Below, in pieces: positions 1 to 4,400 of a stretch of 6,816 nucleotides of DNA. The notes beneath the pieces were generated by a model, which saw only the letters and a program-made list of their open reading frames with translations, searched no databases and had not been told where the DNA came from. Source of the DNA: an uncultured Oscillospiraceae bacterium (GTDB lineage Bacteria; Bacillota; Clostridia; Oscillospirales; Oscillospiraceae). The translations under genes and the position numbers were made by a program. Numbering within the stretch: the first letter of the stretch is position 1; every line of letters begins with the position of its first letter. The DNA is taken from assembly GCA_934565775.1 (NCBI GenBank), contig CAKTIN010000088.1:1-6816 (forward strand), written 5' to 3'.

Positions 1-199
1 TCCTGCCAAGGGCATAGCTGGGTAGCTACGTATGGACGAGATAAACGCTGAAGGCATCTAAGCGTGAAACTCCCCCTGAGATAAGATCTCCCATCCGAAA
101 GGAGTAAGGCTCGGCGTAGACTATGCCGTAGATAGGTCAGGGGTGGAAGCACAGTAATGTGTGAAGCTGACTGATACTAATAAGCCGAGGGCTTGATCT
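1..199 (+). rRNA. 23S ribosomal RNA, 3' end (partial)
   Basis: This is the last part of the large-subunit rRNA; its 5' end lies outside the window. The text GACTGATACTAATAAGCCGA followed by GGGCTTGATC (about 169-198) is the conserved 3' terminus of bacterial 23S, where the last bases pair with the 5' end of the molecule. The preceding segment with GGGGTGGAAGC and GTGTGAAGCTGAC also fits 23S. The exact end is placed at about 199 by similarity to known termini and could be off by a few bases. The spacer that follows (200-291) carries TGTTCAGTTTTCAGGG, a string of the kind often found downstream of rRNA genes in Bacillota. No gene is seen in the spacer. Confidence 0.95.
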
Positions 200-291
200 G
201 GAAAAAGACAGGCTCTGAAGGCCTTAGCGTAAAGCACATAGTGAGTAAGCGGTGTTCAGTTTTCAGGGTGTATCCGGAAGGCGCGGCAGAT

Positions 292-367
292 GCACCTTTA
301 GCTCAGTTGGTAGAGCAACTGACTCTTAATCAGTGGGTCCCCGGTTCGAGTCCGTGAAGGTGCACCA
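292..367 (+). tRNA. tRNA-Lys, anticodon CTT
   Basis: A complete 76-base tRNA with an encoded CCA end. The acceptor arms GCACCTT (292-298) and AAGGTGC (357-363) pair perfectly, followed by discriminator A364 and CCA 365-367. The D stem is GCTC/GAGC (301-304/313-316). The anticodon stem ACTGA/TCAGT encloses the loop CTCTTAA (323-329), giving anticodon CTT at 325-327, which reads AAG lysine codons. The T loop is TTCGAGT (345-351). One oddity is that the T stem CCCGG/CCGTG has a C341-T355 mismatch at tRNA positions 50/64. The gene lies between 23S and 5S and is probably cut out of the rRNA operon transcript. Confidence 0.96.
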
Positions 368-379
368 CGCGGAAAACAT

Positions 380-454
380 GGCCCGTTGGTCAAGTGGTTA
401 AGACAGAGGCCTCTCACGCCTTTAACATCGGTTCGAATCCGGTACGGGTCACCA
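380..454 (+). tRNA. tRNA-Glu, anticodon CTC
   Basis: A complete 75-base tRNA with encoded CCA (452-454), 12 bases after tRNA-Lys. The acceptor arms GGCCCGT (380-386) and ACGGGTC (444-450) pair with one G-T wobble. The anticodon stem GAGGC/GCCTT encloses the loop CTCTCAC (411-417), so the anticodon is CTC at 413-415 and reads GAG glutamate codons. The T arm ATCGG-TTCGAAT-CCGGT (427-443) is intact apart from one wobble. The body resembles bacterial tRNA-Glu. Most operon-encoded copies carry TTC, so this is the C-ending-wobble isoacceptor, like its lysine neighbour. Both suit a GC-rich genome that favours AAG and GAG. Confidence 0.95.
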
Positions 455-480
455 GTTCTTTTCGGTTGAGGAAAAAGACC

Positions 481-509
481 TTGACAAATGGGGGAAGAGC
501 TGGTAAAGT
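481..509 (+). promoter_or_regulatory. Candidate sigma-A promoter in front of 5S rRNA
   Basis: A perfect -35 box TTGACA (481-486) is followed by a 17-base spacer and TAAAGT (504-509), with TG at 501-502 one base before the -10 box (extended -10). This would start transcription near 516 and make 5S with a leader of about 65 bases, independently of the upstream 16S-23S transcript. It sits in the spacer between tRNA-Glu and 5S. The -10 box matches only four of six consensus bases, so activity is inferred rather than shown. The leader contains GCGGCGGA twice (538-545 and 548-555). Confidence 0.6.
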
Positions 510-582
510 AAAGAAAGAAGTTCGTGGAGCGATCTAAGCGGCGGAACGCGGCGGAGCAGAGCGTGACATGGATTTCCGAATA

Positions 583-697
583 GTTGGTGTTGATTGCAAT
601 GAGGGTCCACCTGTTCCCATCCCGAACACAGAAGTTAAGCTCATTTGCGCCGACAATACTTTGCGGGTGACTGCACGGGAAGATAGGTAACGCCAAC
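583..697 (+). rRNA. rrf: 5S ribosomal RNA
   Basis: The terminal helix is perfect apart from one wobble: GTTGGTGTT (583-591) pairs with AACGCCAAC (689-697). Inside it lie the conserved CCACCTGTTCCCATCCCGAA (610-629) and ACAGAAGTTAAGCTC of bacterial 5S. Helix II is formed by GCAATGAG with CTCATTTGC with one bulge. The length of about 115 bases is normal. Mature ends may extend one or two bases beyond the helix. It is followed within four bases by an intrinsic terminator, so it is the last gene of the rRNA operon. It may also be transcribed from the candidate promoter at 481-509. Confidence 0.95.
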
Positions 698-700
698 ATA

Positions 701-729
701 AAGAACCTGCTTCGGCAGGTTCTTTTTTT
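701..729 (+). terminator. Intrinsic terminator of the rRNA operon
   Basis: AAGAACCTGC (701-710) and GCAGGTTCTT (715-724) form a perfect 10-base stem closed by a TTCG tetraloop (711-714). The stem runs into a T tract (723-729). It lies just after 5S and ends the operon. Confidence 0.95.
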
Positions 730-987
730 GCCCTTTTTGCCCCCTGATTCCCCAATTCCTTCTGTGTTTCGCGTTCCAAAAACAACCCTGGATAAGGGGA
801 GTCCAGCAGGTTATCAGAAGTAGTATAACACCAGAAATTTGAGTATAATGGGCGAAATGCACCAAGTATCGTGTCCAATGTAGTTCCCACGTAACTCCAA
901 TTTTGAGGAGGAGCGTATTGTGGCTGCTACAGCTGAAATATAGGTGCTGACTGCCTGAACGAAATTGCGAAAGTATGCTTTCTGGAC

Positions 988-1050
988 GGGACCTAGGCTC
1001 AAAACTAGGGAGCAGTAAGCTTGCATTCGGGACCTGCTCAACCCGAATGT
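988..1050 (+). repeat. Two hairpins carrying a repeated motif GGGACCT-(2)-GCTCAA
   Basis: The motif GGGACCT followed by GCTCAA occurs at 988-1002, with AG between the two halves, and at 1029-1041 without the insert. In each case GCTCAA lies in the loop of a hairpin. CCTAG (992-996) pairs with CTAGG (1005-1009). GCATTCGGG (1023-1031) pairs with CCCGAATGT (1042-1050, one G-T pair), leaving a 10-base loop. A further GGACCT lies at 1058-1063 and another at 1208-1213. The sequence repeats and hairpins are read directly. A function as a structured RNA or protein-binding RNA is inference, and I could not match it to a known riboswitch class. Confidence 0.5.
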
Positions 1051-1092
1051 TCTTATCGGACCTATCGTTCTTAGAATTTCTGTGTGTTTGAG

Positions 1093-1101
1093 AGCCGCCG
1101 T
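1093..1101 (+). promoter_or_regulatory. Candidate antiterminator arm
   Basis: AGCCGCCGT (1093-1101) is the exact reverse complement of ACGGCGGCT (1141-1149), which is the 3' arm of the terminator just downstream. Pairing of these two would remove the terminator stem. The 9-base antiterminator pairing is free of mismatches, whereas the terminator stem has one A-C mismatch, so the two states could compete as in attenuators. No ligand, regulator or confirmed downstream target is visible. Confidence 0.35.
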
Positions 1102-1125
1102 TGTCCCAACTTTTATTTGCAATCC

Positions 1126-1156
1126 GCAGCCACCGTTTTTACGGCGGCTGCTTTTT
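1126..1156 (+). terminator. Intrinsic terminator in the intergenic region
   Basis: GCAGCCACCGT (1126-1136) pairs with ACGGCGGCTGC (1141-1151), with a single A1132-C1145 mismatch and a TTTT loop, followed by TTTTT (1152-1156). Only the + strand has a T tract after the stem, so it terminates rightward transcription. No gene is recognisable between the rRNA terminator and this one. It therefore ends an unrecognised small transcript, acts as an attenuator, or is left from a lost gene. Confidence 0.75.
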
Positions 1157-1378
1157 AATGGATTGCATAGCGAGAGCCAGTCGCCAAGATGCAGGCTCCT
1201 TCCGAGCGGACCTGCGTACTCCGGTTGAGCCTGATCCCCCCTTGCTTGATGCTCCGTGCTGTAATGCGCAGAATGGATTTCGCCGAATCCCGGCAAATTC
1301 GACGTCCAATATGGAAGGATATGGGAATTGTCCTATTTTCCTACTGTCGAACTATGTATTTTTTGTGACTCTAGCAAA

Positions 1379-1407
1379 TTGACATCGCGATAGCATAATG
1401 CTACAAT
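1379..1407 (+). promoter_or_regulatory. Strong sigma-A promoter of the protease gene
   Basis: TTGACA (1379-1384) and TACAAT (1402-1407) are separated by exactly 17 bases, with TG at 1399-1400 forming an extended -10. The upstream stretch (about 1350-1378) is T-rich and could act as an UP element. Transcription is expected to start near 1414, leaving a 5' leader of about 45 bases before the ATG at 1458. The promoter lies downstream of the terminator at 1126-1156, so the protease is transcribed separately from the rRNA operon. Confidence 0.88.
1391..1403. promoter_or_regulatory. Candidate operator: 13-base palindrome inside the promoter
   Basis: TAGCAT-A-ATGCTA is a perfect inverted repeat with a one-base centre. 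It lies between the -35 and -10 boxes and overlaps the first two bases of the -10. A dimeric repressor bound here would block RNA polymerase. The palindrome is read directly; the regulator is unknown. Confidence 0.4.
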
Positions 1408-1445
1408 AAAGCGGTAGCTTATAACTACTCCTATACCCATAGAAG

Positions 1446-1454
1446 AAAGGTGAT
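1446..1454 (+). promoter_or_regulatory. Ribosome binding site that sets the protease start
   Basis: AAAGGTGAT just before the ATG at 1458 contains AGGTGAT, complementary to the 3' end of 16S rRNA. The next in-frame ATG (1470) is too far from it, so 1458 is preferred. That start also gives the signal peptide its positively charged N-terminus. Confidence 0.75.
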
Positions 1455-1457
1455 TCG

Positions 1458-4400
1458 ATGAGAAAACAGATGCTTCGGCGATTCCTGGCCCTTGCACTGA
1501 TGCTCTGCTTGGTCCTGGGCTGCCTGCCCGGCGCCTCTGCGGCAGACACCAGCGTGAACCTGGAATTGGAGCAGACCCCTGCGACGGTTTCCCCTGAAAC
1601 GGGGAGCGCAGCGGACGGACTGCTGAACGAACCTGCCGATGATGAGGTCCTGCGGGTGATCATTCGCTTCCGCAGTGCGCCTCTGACGGAAAAGGGCTAC
1701 TCTACCATGGGCGTGAGCGAAAACCAGGCGGCCATGGCTTACTGCGATCAGCTGAAGAAGGAGCAGCGGACCCAGATGGAGACGCTGTCCAAGAAGCTGG
1801 GCGCAGACCTGGAGATCCGCTATCAGTTTACCATTGGTGTAAACGGTGTGGCGACGACCCTACGCTATGACCAGGTGAAGGCCGTTGCATCCCTGCCCGG
1901 CGTAGCGGGCGTCTACATCGAGAACCAGTACGAGCCGGACACGGATACGCCGGACACCGCTACGGCGGGGGAGATGATCGGCTCTTACAATGCCTGGGCG
2001 GACGGTTATACCGGCGCGGGCAGCCGGATCGGCGTGATTGATACCGGCCTGGATCTGGACCATCCCAGCTTTGACGAGCAGGCGTTCCTGTATGGCCTGG
2101 AGCGCTCCGCGGCCCGGTTTGGGAAATCCGTTTCCGACTATGATCTGCTCACTCAAGCGGAGGTGGCCAAGGTCCTGCCGAAGCTGCACGCCGCAGAGCA
2201 GTTCTCCGGCCTGTCTGCGGACGAGGTGTACCGCAATGCCAAGGTGCCCTTTGGCTTTAACTACATTGACGAGTCTCTGGATATTACCCATGACAACGAT
2301 ACCCAGGGCGATCACGGCACCCATGTCTCCGGCATTGCCACCGCAAATACCTACGTCTGGACCAAGGACGCCGACGGCGACCTTCATGCGGATCGGCAGG
2401 CCAACGGCGTGGTGGGCGTGGCCCCGGACGCCCAGCTGCTGACCTTTAAGGTATTCGGCAGAAACGGCGGCGCTTATGACTCCGACTATATGGCGGCCAT
2501 TGAGGATGCAATCCTCCTGGGCTGCGATACAGTGAACCTGTCTCTGGGCTCCTCCGTTCCCGGGCATACCTACAGCGCCTATGACGCGCTGTTTAGCAGC
2601 CTGACCCATACGGACACGGTGGTGACGATCTCCGCCGGCAACAAGTACAGCTATGCGCAGTTCAACAACACCGGAACGAAGCTCCAGCTGACCAACGACA
2701 CCGTTATCGATACCGTGGGCTCTCCCGGCGCGTTCCCCAACGCCTTTACCATTGCCTCCGTGGATAACGCGGGGCTCACCGGCGTAATGCCTGTGTTTAA
2801 CGGCGTAGGGACCTCCTACTCCGATACCTCCGAGAATTACGGCGCGAAGGCCTTTACTACCCTGGATCTTTCTGCGGACCAGTCCGGCACAAAGTATGAC
2901 TATGTGTTCCTGGGCGACCCGGAGACCGGCAAGGGCATCTTCGGCGCAGAGGAGGACTTTGAGGGCCTGGACCTCACGGGGAAGATCGTCCTGATCTCCC
3001 GGGGCGGCGGTGTTTCCTTCTTCGTGAAGGCGAACAACGCCGTGCAGGCCGGTGCGGCGGCAACGGTCGTATATAATAATGAAAAGGCGAACAGCCTGAA
3101 TATGAACCTGACCGGCTACAAGTATACCCAGCCTGCGGTTCTGATTCCCCAGAACAGTGCGGAGAGTATCCTCGCTGCTTCCGAAAAGGGCGAAAACGGC
3201 CTGTGGGGCGGCACCATGACCATCAAGAACCAGGTGACCACGGTGTACAACGTTCCCGGCGGCTATCAGCCCAGCGACTTCTCCTCCTGGGGCGTTCCCG
3301 GGAATCTGGATCTGAAGCCGGAGATTACCGCCCCCGGCGGGAACATCTGGTCCACCCTGACCAACGGAACTTACGGCTCCATGTCCGGTACCTCTATGTC
3401 CGCGCCCAGCGTGACCGGTATGGCGGCCGTGGTGGCGCAGTACCTGCAGGAGACGGGCCTGGCAAAGCAAGAGGGCCTGACGGTGCGGGCACTGTCCCAG
3501 GCGCTGCTCATATCCACGGCGACGCCGCTGAAGGACGACAACGGCCTGGAGTACTCCCCCCGGAAGCAGGGCGCCGGCTTTGCCAATGTGTACAATGCCG
3601 TGACCTCTCCCGCTTACCTGCTGACCGACGCCAAGAGTGCCACGGACGGCAAGGTGAAGTTCAACTTGGGCGACGACCCGGAGCGGAGGGGCATTTACAG
3701 CTTTACCTTTACCATCAACAACCTGTCCAATAAGGCCCAGCGCTATGCCCTCCGGGCGGATCTGAACACCATGGCGGTGGAGCAGATCGACGGCGAGGCC
3801 TATATGTCCGACTCCGCCTACGCGCTGAGCCCCGAGGTGGAGTTCAAGACGGACAGCGCGGCAGGCTATGCCTATGATCTCAGCGGCGACGGCGTGATCG
3901 ACGAGCAGGACGCCATGCTGCTGCTCCAGATTGCCAATGGCACCCGGGAAATGCCCGGCGAGCAGACGGTTTCCCAGTATGATTTTGACAAGGACGGCGT
4001 AATCACCACGGCGGATGCGCAGCTCTACCTGGCCGGCTTGCAGAAGCAGGCGGGCAGCCCCAACGTCTATGCCCAGGCCATCGTAGTGGAGGCCGGGAAG
4101 GCGGTCACGGTGGAAGGGACCGTGACGCTGAGCGACGCGGACCGGGCATACTTCGCGGAGAACTATGCCAACGGCTGCTATGTGGAAGGCTACATCTATG
4201 CAACCGAGGTTTACGGGCAGCAGCCGGAGCTCTCCGCTCCCATGCTGGCCTACTACGGCAGCTGGACCGATCCGTCCATGTTTGATAAGTACGTCACCCT
4301 GCGCGACAGCGTGGACGAGAACGCAGCGCCCTATGTGGGCAGCGGCTACGCTAACTATCTGGCGATGCGGGCGGCCAATTCCTCCTCCGCTTACTATCTG

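Larger units (their letters stand above)
730..1378. other. Intergenic region without a convincing protein gene; possible structured RNA
   Basis: These roughly 650 bases separate the rRNA operon from the protease gene. The open frames of modest size on both strands have no recognisable protein family, mostly lack a good ribosome binding site, and run through the hairpins described separately. On the + strand one sees, in order: a TATAAT box at 844-849 with a poor -35; AGGAGG at 906-911, eight bases before a GTG-initiated seven-codon frame (920-943); hairpins at 992-1009 and 1023-1050; and an intrinsic terminator at 1126-1156. Together these could be a small transcript of about 300 bases or the decayed remains of a gene. 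From 1157 to 1378 there is one further weak hairpin (GCAGG 1191-1195 with CCTGC 1211-1215) and nothing else that I recognise. Confidence 0.5.

Noticed and set aside
298..699. A 133-codon open frame on the - strand ending in SRTRTGDPLIKSQLLYQLS
   Set aside because: It is the antisense translation of tRNA-Lys, tRNA-Glu and 5S rRNA. Peptides of this RTRTGDPLIKSQLLYQLS kind are a well-known false annotation over tRNA genes.
534..890. Two overlapping - strand frames over 5S and its terminator (534-890 and 641-865)
   Set aside because: They are antisense to 5S rRNA and its terminator, and the translations are not protein-like.
814..1296. A 160-codon - strand frame in the intergenic region
   Set aside because: No recognisable family. 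It crosses the terminator hairpin at 1126-1156 and the motif hairpins, and there is no convincing ribosome binding site or promoter on that strand.
1101..1382. A 93-codon + strand frame in the intergenic region
   Set aside because: Its start lies inside the attenuator-like element and it spans the terminator. The composition is unlike a bacterial protein of this genome and there is no family resemblance.
730..1457. CRISPR array, insertion sequence or phage attachment site beside the tRNAs
   Set aside because: No regularly spaced direct repeats, no transposase or integrase sequence, no terminal inverted repeats, and no duplicate of a tRNA 3' end were seen.
1512..1523. Lipobox-like VLGC at residues 19-22 of the protease
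   Set aside because: L at the -2 position is atypical for a lipobox, and a clear ASA signal peptidase I site follows at 26-28, so ordinary secretion is more likely.
3203..3733. A 176-codon + strand frame within the protease gene, with several similar shorter frames (such as 2038-2442, 4165-4401 and 6041-6478)
   Set aside because: These are out-of-frame shadows of the protease, rich in R, G, A and P, caused by high GC at third positions. None has its own ribosome binding site.
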